Source: Legionellales bacterium UBA5158 (GTDB lineage Bacteria > Pseudomonadota > Gammaproteobacteria > DSM-16500). From it: 12,505 bases of DNA. How positions within the stretch are numbered: position 1 is the first letter of the stretch; the number at the start of each line of letters is the position of its first letter. The stretch lies in assembly GCA_002413665.1 (NCBI GenBank), contig DHXK01000274.1:3324-15828 (forward strand), in the 5' to 3' direction. This document shows positions 1 to 7,688 of this stretch, piece after piece. Under the pieces are notes generated by a model. It was not told the origin of the DNA and made no database searches. It saw only the letters and a program-made list of their open reading frames with translations. The translations under genes were made by a program, and so were the position numbers.

Positions 1-195
1 GATATTTTAGCTGCGTCATTGGATTGTTTTCTTAAAGAAGCTTTTGAGTTGTTGGCTCAACAGCATTTGATTGAGCGCAAGCAATCGATAGTATTCAATT
101 CTTTCTTTAAAAAGTCTGAGTCCACAAAAGAAGTAGTGAAGCCTGAATTGGAAGCAGCATTCTTTGTAGAAGTAGAAGGGTGTCGTAAAATTTAA
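1..195 (+). CDS. C-terminal end of an unrecognised protein (5' end outside window)
   Basis: An open frame enters from the left edge in frame 1 and ends at TAA 193-195, giving the last 64 residues of a protein. The piece is helical and charged in its first half (it contains FELLAQQHLIERK), then has a Lys/Glu-rich stretch and ends in VEGCRKI. No family is recognised. The minus-strand frame over the same bases is a shadow of it. With only the last 64 residues visible the function cannot be stated. The same frame becomes protein-like again just after the stop (see 208-321), so the visible end may be a premature one. Confidence 0.5.
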   Translation, partial: DILAASLDCFLKEAFELLAQQHLIERKQSIVFNSFFKKSESTKEVVKPELEAAFFVEVEGCRKI

Positions 196-207
196 AAAAC
201 TGATTAG

Positions 208-321
208 TCTTTTGAAGAAGGGTTCGCTGGGCAACGTAGTGGATCTATCTCCTTAACCCCGCTTCAGTTTCAGCTATATAGCCAGACACTAGCCCGCCTA
301 CTTGGAGATGAACACTTTTAG
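208..321 (+). pseudogene. possible decayed tail of the upstream gene
   Basis: After two in-frame stops (193 and 205) frame 1 stays open for 37 codons to TAG 319-321. The reading is protein-like and includes SLTPLQFQLYSQTLARLLGD. No start codon or ribosome site precedes it. It could be a remnant of the upstream gene or of another lost gene. Thirty-seven codons can stay open by chance, so the call rests on residue composition alone. Confidence 0.25.
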
Positions 322-524
322 TTTCGTGATTTTACACATCCTGATGAATTCTTGTTAACTTATTGATAATATACAGTATTTATTAGAAATAGACCATTAA
401 CGCGCAAACTAGAGGTATAAATTTAAATACATCTCAATAAAAAGTGTACATTATTTGCATCTATCTAATAATTCCTTAATATAACTTTTATAAAATGGTG
501 ATAACTTTTTAAAGGTATAAAGAA
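322..524. other. AT-rich intergenic stretch
   Basis: Together with 196-321 this is the gap before the large + strand gene. It is strongly AT-rich and shows no coding signal on either strand. Its last 70 bases hold the likely promoter and ribosome site of the gene starting at 525. Confidence 0.5.
455..494 (+). promoter_or_regulatory. candidate promoter with a PmrA-like half-site
   Basis: TTGCAT at 455-460 and TATAAC at 480-485 resemble sigma-70 -35 and -10 hexamers, but the 19-base spacer is long. Overlapping this, CTTAATATA (475-483) matches eight of nine positions of the half-site CTTAATATT known for the PmrA response regulator of Legionella and Coxiella. After two bases, a second, poor half-site follows (486-494, about five of nine). 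PmrA controls many Dot/Icm effector genes in those genera. In AT-rich DNA such matches arise by chance, so this is only suggestive. Confidence 0.25.
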
Positions 525-3500
525 ATGTTATATAAAATAATAAATATTAAAGATTTACTCCCTCAAAACAGGCCATTGCCTGAGTTTTATCTGCATTTAT
601 TAAAGGTAGAGAGTGAATTCAATCAAACTCCATTTACCTTTGAAAACTATCAAACAGCTAGCGTTAGTTTGGAATTAGCACAAAAAATGCTAGATGAAGT
701 CTTAGAGGAAAAAGACAAGTCATATTACTATTTATTACAAGGCATCGCGGATGGTTTGAATAGCTGGATCAATGATGATCCTTCTCTTGATTTAAGCTGT
801 GATCAACATTTTAAAATTGCAGAAAAAATAAACCCAAATTTAAAAAAAAATATAGAGTTATTGCTGAATTTCTTTCAAGTCTTAGAACACATAATCAAAG
901 ATAAAGAAATTGATTCTGAAGAAGAAAGTTATGCAGAGGACTTTGAAGATATATTTCCTGACTGTATTCAACGTTCTGTTCTCACACAACAAGCTGTAAT
1001 GAATCTATTAAATCATGAATATGATTTACCTATACTAGAACTACTATTAGCAGCTAACTATTATGAAAATCTTAAACAAGATAATACCTTTATTAGTTTA
1101 ACGGATGCAAAAATTCAGTTAAGTAAAATTAATAATTTAATAAATGAAAAAGATGTTGTTGAAAGAGCTATACTGAGAGACCAGCAGAAAAATGGAGAGG
1201 CAAATATTGCTCTTTACAACTTAATTAAATCGGGTCGAGAAAAAATTGAAGCTGGTCATTTCTTGCAAGCAGAAGAAATATATAAGAGCTGTTCTCAATG
1301 TCTAGATTCTACCACTATTGATAATTTTCTAAAAATTCATATTCTCGCTAGTCGTGGCTATATTCATGGTTTATTTTCAATTCTTACTCCTATGACTTAT
1401 GATAAGAGTCAATTATATTCAACTTACTTTTTTAATGCCGCAAGTAAAATCAGTCATTCTCCACAAAGTAGTCATTATATTAATGATAAAAAGCTTGTTA
1501 TTGGCTTTATTTTAACAGCTTCAAATGAATTGCAAGAAAATGATGATATTGAAAGCTATATAAAAGAAATGGTGAAGCTTGGTCATACTCTTTATGAGGG
1601 GCGAAAACTTTATGATGATGAAAATGTTGATCTGTTAAATCAATATAACTTAGCTTTCTTATCAAAGTGTGAGGAGTTTTATAACAATGCAGCTCATCAA
1701 AAAGAATCCAGTTTTTTAAATTATTTCCATTTAGCTTCTATATGCAGAATATTAAAAGATGAAGAATTATTTATAGGCTACTTTATTAAATTTATTTTTC
1801 ATGGGAATTTTAATAATAAATTTTCGGAGCGTTTTGCTAATTTTGAAATAATTTCTAAAGCGATTGACTTAAATATCAAATATTTTCTTTGTCTTCATTG
1901 CGATGTGGATCTATTTGGAAACCATCTGGATGATAAAATAGGCAATATAATAAATTTAAATAAAACTATTGGGCAGGATGAAATTTCCCATTTGGCAGAA
2001 GAGTTTAGCAGTAAAGGCTTAATAGTTGCCGCTACATTATTTATGAATATTAGCTTACTGTTAGAGCATACTCAAAAAGAAATGATAAGTTCAAGCGAAG
2101 ATGATATCACTAAGAAACAAACACAGTTTTTACAAAACGCATTATGGGATGATACTATATATTCTCGCTTATACCTTGCTATCATCTATCTGGACTTGAT
2201 CGCATACTCAGCTATTCATACGAATAAAAAAACAATAGATTTAAATAAAGAATTTAAGAAGGTGGCTCCAAATATAACTTTTAATAATGATAAATTCCTG
2301 TCTGAAATTAAGATTAAACAGTGTGAGGAAGTGCTTAAGTCAATTTTCAAAACCATGCTCAGTACTGAAAACTATAATGATTTTAGAAAAATCCTGGAGT
2401 TGTTATTTGTTAGTAAACTCGCTCACTATTGCGCATCACTTATCAATCGAAATGACCCTCATGCGAGCGTCATTCAAGAAGAGCTATATACGATTTTTCC
2501 AAAATGGTCAGTTTCTTTTAAAGCATTTTTTCAAGCATTAAATCCAAAAATACCTAGCTCAAATTTATCAAGTCTAGCGTGTACTATGAATATGTTAAAA
2601 GATGATAATAAGAAGCCTAAAAAGGCAAAAGGAAAAGATATTAAAAAAAGTAAACTACCTACAGGTTTTTCAGAACGTAAGCGCTCTGCACCACCAATTA
2701 GTATAGCTAAGGATGTTGTAGCTAAAGTTCCTGATCATATCGCCTCATTATTAGAGGCAAGTATGAGCATAGAAGAATCAAAAGAATCTTTTTTACCTGA
2801 AAATAATGTTAAAGCTAAAGATAAGAAAAAAAATAAGCAATCTAGACGTAAAGCTTTTCAACAAGCTTATTCTGATGAATCACCTGAACCTATTGCAGAT
2901 AGCTTGTCGCATAAAATAACAGAGATGACACATTTAGAGCTCAATATAATTAATAATGCGACTTCCTCACCGCTACAGTCAGAATCTTTAACTCCTGTTA
3001 TTATTCATGCGATAATAGTGCCTGATCAAATCAAAAATTTTATTAACCTTTTAAAAAAATCAGGCAGTAAGCGTGTATCGCTTGTAGGTGGGTATGTTAG
3101 GGATCAACTGTTACAAAGAAATTCAGGTGAACCCATTGACATTAATAATCAAGATTACGATATAGTCACTGATTTACCTATTAAATTTATTAAAGATAAA
3201 TTCCCGGAATTATTTAAGACAGATATATTAAACGATGAATATGCCACTTTAGAATTTGGTGGCTTAAAGATTGATTTGAAGTTTAGCTCACAATTAGCAA
3301 ATAATAATCTAAGCGAATTAGAAGCTTACCGGCAGGATGCTAGGACACGAGATTTTACGTGTAATCTTTTATATGCAAATGAAAACGGCACTGTTTTTGA
3401 TCCTTTAAATATAGGCATAGAGGGCTTGAAAGATGTGTGCTTAATTGCAATTCCTAAAGCTAATGTTTCTGATATTAATCATCATTCAAATACTACCGAA

Positions 3501-4286
3501 GATATTAGGCAATCTTTTAGCGAAGACCCTATCAGAATGTTTAGAGCGATACATGCTACATCAATGAGAGAGCTTCAATTTAGTGATGAAATGAATGTTG
3601 TGCTTCCTGAATCCTTGATAGCGATGAAAGCGTATTTTTCAGAAGAAAATAATTTAGGAAAAATAAATTCATTAATGCACAAGCTTTTATGTCGTGGCAG
3701 AGCTGACGAAAACTTCGCAGCACTTATGAACTTTGGCTTTCTTAAGCTTTTATTTCCAGCTCTAGATGAGCTAATAACAGTAAACAAAAAATTTGAAAGT
3801 TGGTTAATTCATGAATTAAAAAATCCACCCAGCAAACCATCTTTAAATTATATTTATGCTATGTTTATCGTGGGAATGAATTTAGTGAATAGCTCACATA
3901 ATATTCCATTTTCTAATTCAGAAATGGATCAGATCGAAAATAATATTATATCTGCTACTCCTTTGTTAACGAAAAATTTTGAAAAATGGCCTTTTAAAAG
4001 TTTAATACAATTAGCTAAAATGAGTTGGTTAAAACATGCCGGGCTTGATGTATTAAATTCTAATAAATTACATCGCTCATTGAGTACGTCATCAATTTTT
4101 CACATCGATAACTCCAGTTCAGCATCTGAACATATCTCTGTTTCAGCTCCACCCGTCAATCAAGTTAGCAGTGCCAGTTCAATTCATGATTATTATCGTC
4201 ATTCTGCTAGTGGAATTTTTAAATCACCCGCTCAGAATGCTGCTTCGTCACAGCCACAGGACAAGCTAACCCTGGCTCACAGGTGA
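525..4286 (+). CDS. large protein with poly(A)-polymerase-type nucleotidyltransferase domain
   Basis: The 1253-aa product is seen to have three parts. Residues 1 to about 690 are helical with scattered TPR-like helix pairs and no recognised family. A linker holds two basic clusters (KKPKKAKGK at 696-704, KKKNKQSRRK at 767-776) that resemble nuclear or nucleolar localisation signals. Residues about 840-1010 carry class II nucleotidyltransferase motifs: LVGGYVRD at 853-860, the metal-binding DYD at 877-879, RTRDFTCN at 940-947, and DPIRMFRA at 1001-1008. The family (PcnB poly(A) polymerase and CCA-adding enzymes) adds nucleotides to RNA 3' ends; these enzymes are usually 400-500 aa, so this one is extended mainly at the N-terminus. 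The motifs look intact, so activity is plausible. A Ser-rich tail follows from about 1185. ATG 525 is preceded by AAAGG nine bases upstream. It is probably a host-directed protein rather than the housekeeping enzyme; that role is inference. The C-terminus looks frameshifted. Confidence 0.8.
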   Translation: MLYKIINIKDLLPQNRPLPEFYLHLLKVESEFNQTPFTFENYQTASVSLELAQKMLDEVLEEKDKSYYYLLQGIADGLNSWINDDPSLDLSCDQHFKIAEKINPNLKKNIELLLNFFQVLEHIIKDKEIDSEEESYAEDFEDIFPDCIQRSVLTQQAVMNLLNHEYDLPILELLLAANYYENLKQDNTFISLTDAKIQLSKINNLINEKDVVERAILRDQQKNGEANIALYNLIKSGREKIEAGHFLQAEEIYKSCSQCLDSTTIDNFLKIHILASRGYIHGLFSILTPMTYDKSQLYSTYFFNAASKISHSPQSSHYINDKKLVIGFILTASNELQENDDIESYIKEMVKLGHTLYEGRKLYDDENVDLLNQYNLAFLSKCEEFYNNAAHQKESSFLNYFHLASICRILKDEELFIGYFIKFIFHGNFNNKFSERFANFEIISKAIDLNIKYFLCLHCDVDLFGNHLDDKIGNIINLNKTIGQDEISHLAEEFSSKGLIVAATLFMNISLLLEHTQKEMISSSEDDITKKQTQFLQNALWDDTIYSRLYLAIIYLDLIAYSAIHTNKKTIDLNKEFKKVAPNITFNNDKFLSEIKIKQCEEVLKSIFKTMLSTENYNDFRKILELLFVSKLAHYCASLINRNDPHASVIQEELYTIFPKWSVSFKAFFQALNPKIPSSNLSSLACTMNMLKDDNKKPKKAKGKDIKKSKLPTGFSERKRSAPPISIAKDVVAKVPDHIASLLEASMSIEESKESFLPENNVKAKDKKKNKQSRRKAFQQAYSDESPEPIADSLSHKITEMTHLELNIINNATSSPLQSESLTPVIIHAIIVPDQIKNFINLLKKSGSKRVSLVGGYVRDQLLQRNSGEPIDINNQDYDIVTDLPIKFIKDKFPELFKTDILNDEYATLEFGGLKIDLKFSSQLANNNLSELEAYRQDARTRDFTCNLLYANENGTVFDPLNIGIEGLKDVCLIAIPKANVSDINHHSNTTEDIRQSFSEDPIRMFRAIHATSMRELQFSDEMNVVLPESLIAMKAYFSEENNLGKINSLMHKLLCRGRADENFAALMNFGFLKLLFPALDELITVNKKFESWLIHELKNPPSKPSLNYIYAMFIVGMNLVNSSHNIPFSNSEMDQIENNIISATPLLTKNFEKWPFKSLIQLAKMSWLKHAGLDVLNSNKLHRSLSTSSIFHIDNSSSASEHISVSAPPVNQVSSASSIHDYYRHSASGIFKSPAQNAASSQPQDKLTLAHR

Positions 4287-4452
4287 GCGCATACAATATA
4301 AAACCGATAGTTACGGAGTATCGAGTTCAACCTTAGCAGCTTCCGCTAAAGTACTAGGATTTTTTGGAAAACGTGCGCGCCCATCTGCGGAAGAACTTAT
4401 AAAACAAAGAGCCGAGGCAACCGGTGCACAATGGGTCAAAGATACCATCTAA
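4266..4452 (+). pseudogene. out-of-frame C-terminal tail of the nucleotidyltransferase protein
   Basis: Just before and after the stop at 4284-4286 two other frames are protein-like. Frame 2 reads ANPGSQVSAYNIK (from about 4266), and frame 1 then reads TDSYGVSSSTLAASAKVLGF and on through RPSAEELIKQRAEATGAQ to TAA 4450-4452. Joining frame 0, frame 2 and frame 1 by two single-base changes gives a continuous Ser/Ala-rich tail of about 60 residues. The end has the acidic and small-residue mix often seen in type IV secretion signals, which is only a resemblance. Confidence 0.45.
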
Positions 4453-4533
4453 TAAAGTTTCTGTTTGTGCAGAGAAGGTTAGGAGGTATGTTCCACCTAG
4501 ACTTTAAATATAAAATAGTATGAATTTAGCTGA

Positions 4534-4674
4534 AAGTTTTTTGCGACATGTGGCACGGATAATCATGTAAAAGTAGTGATGAATGATCCTAATAATGTTG
4601 ATGTTTTGCAGGGTGGAGCAACGATTTCCCGCGGATTGCATGCGGGAATCGGAACAAGAGCCTGTATGTCGTGA
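4534..4674 (+). pseudogene. remnant of an unrecognised protein
   Basis: Frame 1 is open for 46 codons from just after TGA 4531 to TGA 4672-4674. It reads KFFATCGTDNHVKVV, then DPNNVDVLQGGATISRGLHA, then GIGTRACMS. The residue mix is protein-like and Gly-rich near the end. An ATG at 4579 has no clear ribosome site. No family is recognised. It is either the last piece of a lost gene or a further exiled part of the preceding large gene, which reads in the same frame. Confidence 0.35.
4622..4651. repeat. GC-rich inverted repeat (hairpin)
   Basis: The arms CGATTTCCCGC (4622-4632) and GCGGGAATCG (4642-4651) pair over ten base pairs with one bulged T and a nine-base loop. No T-run follows on either strand, so it is not a standard intrinsic terminator. 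It lies inside the protein-like remnant, so it may be an accident of coding sequence. Confidence 0.4.
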
Positions 4675-4759
4675 AAACTTAGTTCGATTTATAAATTGCT
4701 ATTCCGTTACTGACATAGCTCAACTATTTACTTTAGCCTAACTTCTATGTATACAGTTT
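4675..4759. other. short non-coding gap downstream of the Rab-like gene
   Basis: This stretch lies 3' of the minus-strand Rab-like gene and 3' of the remnant to its left. No hairpin followed by a T-run and no open frame of note was seen. Confidence 0.4.
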
Positions 4760-5425
4760 TTACAAGCAACATCCTGTTCGCTTGATATCTTCCCCATGAA
4801 GATCCACTGTAGTGCTATTAACAGGGCGGGGAGCTTTTTGCAGTATTAATTTTTCCGTTATTGCTTGAAACATTTCACTGACACCATGATTGGTTTTAGC
4901 TGATGTTTCAATAAATAACAAATCATTTTCCTTTGCATATAACTGGGCTTCCTCAGAAGTTATTTGGCGATTACCGTCGGCTAAATCGAGTTTATTGCCA
5001 GCTAATGATATTACAATGTTGTGATTGTTTTGCCTTTTTAATTCACTTACCCAGGATTTTGCTCTTATAAACGACTGTCGATTAGTTACGTCATATACAA
5101 CGATTACAGCGTCAGCTCCTCGATAATACAGAGGTGCCAAAGCAAAATAACGCTCCTGACCTGCGGTATCCCAAATATCATATTTTACTAGACGACCTGG
5201 AAGACTGACGGTTTGAGTGGAAAATGCGGCGCCTATCGTCGATTCTTGTTCTTCAAAAAATTTCTTTCTCGCAAAACGTAAAACTAAACTTGATTTGCCC
5301 ACTGCAGAATCTCCCAGTAACACTAGTTTATACTGAGAATTAATTACTGCGCTTGAACTTGATGATGAAAATAAGCCCATAGTACTCGTAGTAGATGGTG
5401 TCCCGTTAGGTCTTCCTGTATTCAT
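4760..5425 (-). CDS. Rab5-like small GTPase with C-terminal CCL prenylation motif
   Basis: This 221-aa protein is a Ras-superfamily GTPase closest to eukaryotic Rab5. All nucleotide-binding motifs are visible: P-loop GDSAVGKS 38-45, switch I QESTIGAAF 60-68, DTAGQE 86-91 with the catalytic Gln at 90, NKLD 144-147, and ETSAK 173-177. The Rab5 effector triad is conserved as F68, W85 and Y100. LAPLYYRGA after switch II and VDL in the tail also match Rab5. The last three residues are Cys-Cys-Leu, a CCX form recognised by Rab geranylgeranyl transferase, and no transmembrane segment is present. Rab5 controls early endosome fusion. A bacterial copy probably enters the host cell, is lipidated there and competes with or mimics Rab5 (inference). 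Rab-like genes are known in Legionella. ATG 5425 follows GAGG by eight bases; the residue-16 Met has no such site. The Ser/Thr-rich residues 1-30 lie before the G domain and may be a secretion or linker segment. Confidence 0.95.
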   Translation of the reverse strand: MNTGRPNGTPSTTSTMGLFSSSSSSAVINSQYKLVLLGDSAVGKSSLVLRFARKKFFEEQESTIGAAFSTQTVSLPGRLVKYDIWDTAGQERYFALAPLYYRGADAVIVVYDVTNRQSFIRAKSWVSELKRQNNHNIVISLAGNKLDLADGNRQITSEEAQLYAKENDLLFIETSAKTNHGVSEMFQAITEKLILQKAPRPVNSTTVDLHGEDIKRTGCCL

Positions 5426-5962
5426 GATGCTTCCCTCACTGAAAGTTCATAGACATGTATTTATTCATACAAACAATATCACGTAACTATTAAGAAACAC
5501 TTAAAACAATCTATCGCATCCCTTTATGGTAATTTTTAAATGACATAAGTTTGTTACTAAGAAAGAAGCTGCGGTTCTAAAGCAACATAATGGCTCTTTT
5601 TCAGTTAATATTTTCATTGTTTTGATCATCAATATTCGTTAAATGCGTATAAAATATTGCTATCTATGCATAACTTGTATGCTATTCCTCCATCTTTCTT
5701 GGGAGGAACTAAAATGTTTCGACAACTATTCGAACACACAAAAATATATGTCCCTATGCATAGCCAAAAGACTAAAGATTCTTATATTTTTAGTGCGCAG
5801 CATTTCCATTAGCATAGTCAGAATACATAAATTAGTGAAATTGTTAAAAAGTGATTTACCCCAAGTGGGTAAGAAAAAAATGCTTAGCGCTTGCTGTCTT
5901 GAACTTCAGTGTTCTGAATGTAAGAGGGCCACCAACCTTCATACCCTAGAGTTAGATCCTGT
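5426..5962. other. long intergenic region, no convincing gene
   Basis: The right part of this 537-base gap lies 3' of the minus-strand 526-aa gene, and the left part holds the 5' region of the Rab-like gene. A 111-codon frame (5643-5978, +) overlaps the end of the 526-aa gene and has an unlikely composition. The only item with a good ribosome site is the 32-codon frame at 5714. No clear promoter was found for the Rab-like gene. Confidence 0.45.
5701..5812 (+). CDS. possible small ORF (32 aa) with strong ribosome site
   Basis: GGGAGG at 5701-5706 is seven bases before ATG 5714, and the frame runs 32 codons to TAG 5810-5812. The product starts MFRQLFEHTKIY and ends in FSAQHFH. It has no recognised family, signal peptide or membrane segment. 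It may be a real small protein, the start of a decayed gene, or a chance ribosome-site match. The coordinates include the ribosome site. Confidence 0.25.
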
Positions 5963-7543
5963 TTACCTTGCAGGTTGAGCAGGCCGGTGTGAGCTTGGTA
6001 GTCCAACTTGAGGATGAGGCTTTGGAAAGAAACGAGAACGAGCTGCAAATTGTTCAGGCGTTTCTATGCTACTGCCACGTTGCATTGCTGCTGCATAAAC
6101 TGGATGTATTGGTCCTAACTTAGAATTATAATCTAGTTCTACTACACTTAGCTTTGTTAAATCTTCATCTGACTCAGATACTTTAATATTTTTAACTGGA
6201 ACTGATTTAATATTTTTTTCTTGAGGCTTTTCCATAGCAATTAGACCTTTCCAAAATTCATTATTAAAGATGCTGACAACACCACTATATTGTAAATCTC
6301 TTACAACGTAATTTATGGGCATTGGAAACAAGTCTCTTATGCTATCCATTTGGAAATTTATCAATGCTATTTCTAAAACATTAAATAGATAAGATTCAAA
6401 AGTTAATTTTTTATTTCTATAGAACATTGATGTTTTTTCTAGGGCATTGAATTTAGAAATTAAGCAAGCGTAATAATATAGCACCTGTCTCAGTTTCGGT
6501 TTAAGATCTTGCTGGGTTTCAAGGAAATCATCAATGATGAAATTGTTAATATCCTCACACTGAAGTGAAGCTTTAAGTAAAAAAATTCTATATTCACTTT
6601 TTAAATTTTCATCATCAAGTATTTCGCATGGATATTTAGTTTCTTCTAATATTTGTTTAGCTCTATCAACTACTTGCATCAAAAATAATGAACAATTCTT
6701 GTATTGATCCGTTTCAAGTTGACTCACTAAACGAAGTGGTTTGTTAATTGTAATAATTTCGTAATTACTTTTTTTATCTATTTGTTCAAAAATAATATTA
6801 GGTTTTAATGCGGATAAACCGTATATACCAGATCCTATTCCGTGATTGGTTTGCATAAATTTCGCAGAACTCGCTAAATGTTCTGAAGCTCTAGGAGAGC
6901 CAGTTTCTTCATAAAAATGAATTATACGGACAGGCCCCTCTAATTTTTTTAGATCTTCATTACATAGATTAGAATAGGTAATAAGGGTAATGAATTGAAG
7001 TACATTCAACAATTTTTTGAGATCAATATTCCTGGTTACACTGCTTTCATATATTGACTCTAAAGATAAAGATCCTAGCGATTGTTCTAATACAATGATT
7101 AGAGAATCCGTTGCGGCCTTATCAAGTTTTCCTTTAGAGCTTACATTTCTGAATCTAAGTTGGAATCGAACTGGTAATTTTGGTAGCTTCTCTTCGATCT
7201 GTTTGAGATCTAGTGGTGATTCTTTTAATAGGTTAATAGTTGCAGTAATATCAGACTTTAAACTTTGTTGTTGACTTAGTTGTTTCGCTAATTTTAGCCT
7301 AATTTTTTCAATAATAAGTGCAAGAGTTTTTAAAAAAAATAATCTATGTCCAATAGACATATAGTCTAAACTTGGAATTTCACGAGTTGAAATCAAAATC
7401 CTGGAACATAAGCGTTCAAATATTTCTTCCTTTTTAAAAGGAAGTATATTTTCTTCAAAATTGGAAAGATCAGGATATTTTTTTTCATCCAGCAATCTCT
7501 CATTTAATGATTTGATGAGATCTGCTTTCGTTAATATTGTCAT
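5963..7543 (-). CDS. 526-aa unrecognised protein, candidate effector
   Basis: The product is mostly helical in its first 190 residues (Lys/Leu/Glu-rich), has a mixed central part and ends in a Pro/Arg-rich tail. No family is recognised with confidence. One region deserves attention: H209 in RIIHFYEE, then about 25 residues later NHGIGSGIYGLSALKP (233-248), then a Tyr-containing strand (SNYEIITI). The spacing and the GxGxGIYG string loosely recall the His and GKGIYFA motifs of PARP-type ADP-ribosyltransferases. The usual HG(S/T) after the His is missing, so this is only a hint. ATG 7543 has a weak ribosome site (GAGAAG). The gene stands alone and reads towards the Rab-like gene, leaving a 537-base gap. 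It has no signal peptide or membrane segment, and its AT-rich codon use is like that of the other large genes here. Confidence 0.75.
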   Translation of the reverse strand: MTILTKADLIKSLNERLLDEKKYPDLSNFEENILPFKKEEIFERLCSRILISTREIPSLDYMSIGHRLFFLKTLALIIEKIRLKLAKQLSQQQSLKSDITATINLLKESPLDLKQIEEKLPKLPVRFQLRFRNVSSKGKLDKAATDSLIIVLEQSLGSLSLESIYESSVTRNIDLKKLLNVLQFITLITYSNLCNEDLKKLEGPVRIIHFYEETGSPRASEHLASSAKFMQTNHGIGSGIYGLSALKPNIIFEQIDKKSNYEIITINKPLRLVSQLETDQYKNCSLFLMQVVDRAKQILEETKYPCEILDDENLKSEYRIFLLKASLQCEDINNFIIDDFLETQQDLKPKLRQVLYYYACLISKFNALEKTSMFYRNKKLTFESYLFNVLEIALINFQMDSIRDLFPMPINYVVRDLQYSGVVSIFNNEFWKGLIAMEKPQEKNIKSVPVKNIKVSESDEDLTKLSVVELDYNSKLGPIHPVYAAAMQRGSSIETPEQFAARSRFFPKPHPQVGLPSSHRPAQPAR

Positions 7544-7579
7544 TTTATAACTTCTCGTGACTGCTCAACAATAAAGCAC

Positions 7580-7610
7580 ATCTTAGCACAAAATCACACA
7601 TTATGTGCAA
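7580..7610 (-). promoter_or_regulatory. candidate promoter of the 526-aa gene with palindrome
   Basis: Read on the minus strand, TTGCAC (7605-7610) and TAAGAT (7580-7585, preceded by TGC as in an extended -10) form a possible promoter with a 19-base spacer. The perfect palindrome CACAT-A-ATGTG (7597-7607) overlaps the -35 hexamer, as an operator could. The start codon lies 36 bases downstream of the -10. Confidence 0.3.
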
Positions 7611-7661
7611 ATATTTGTCTTATTTTGCCTTAGTAGTTGTTTCACTGACGATGCGATATTT

Positions 7662-7688
7662 GTACCAATCCTGTTTTGTTTTTGGTAC
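7662..7688. repeat. 7-bp inverted repeat
   Basis: GTACCAA (7662-7668) and TTGGTAC (7682-7688) are exact complements separated by 13 T-rich bases. It lies between two divergent genes and could be a regulator site or a weak hairpin. No partner copy was seen in the window. Confidence 0.35.

Noticed and set aside
3575..3787. minus-strand 70-codon frame within the nucleotidyltransferase gene
   Set aside because: It is antisense to a region with clear domain motifs on the + strand.
5868..5900. possible terminator of the 526-aa gene (T-run on the minus strand)
   Set aside because: The sequence before the T-run contains only a self-complementary AGCGCT with no loop, so no stable stem-loop can form.
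5643..5978. 111-codon + strand frame
   Set aside because: It overlaps the 3' end of the 526-aa gene, has no ribosome site, and its composition (Cys, Ile and Leu clusters) is not protein-like.
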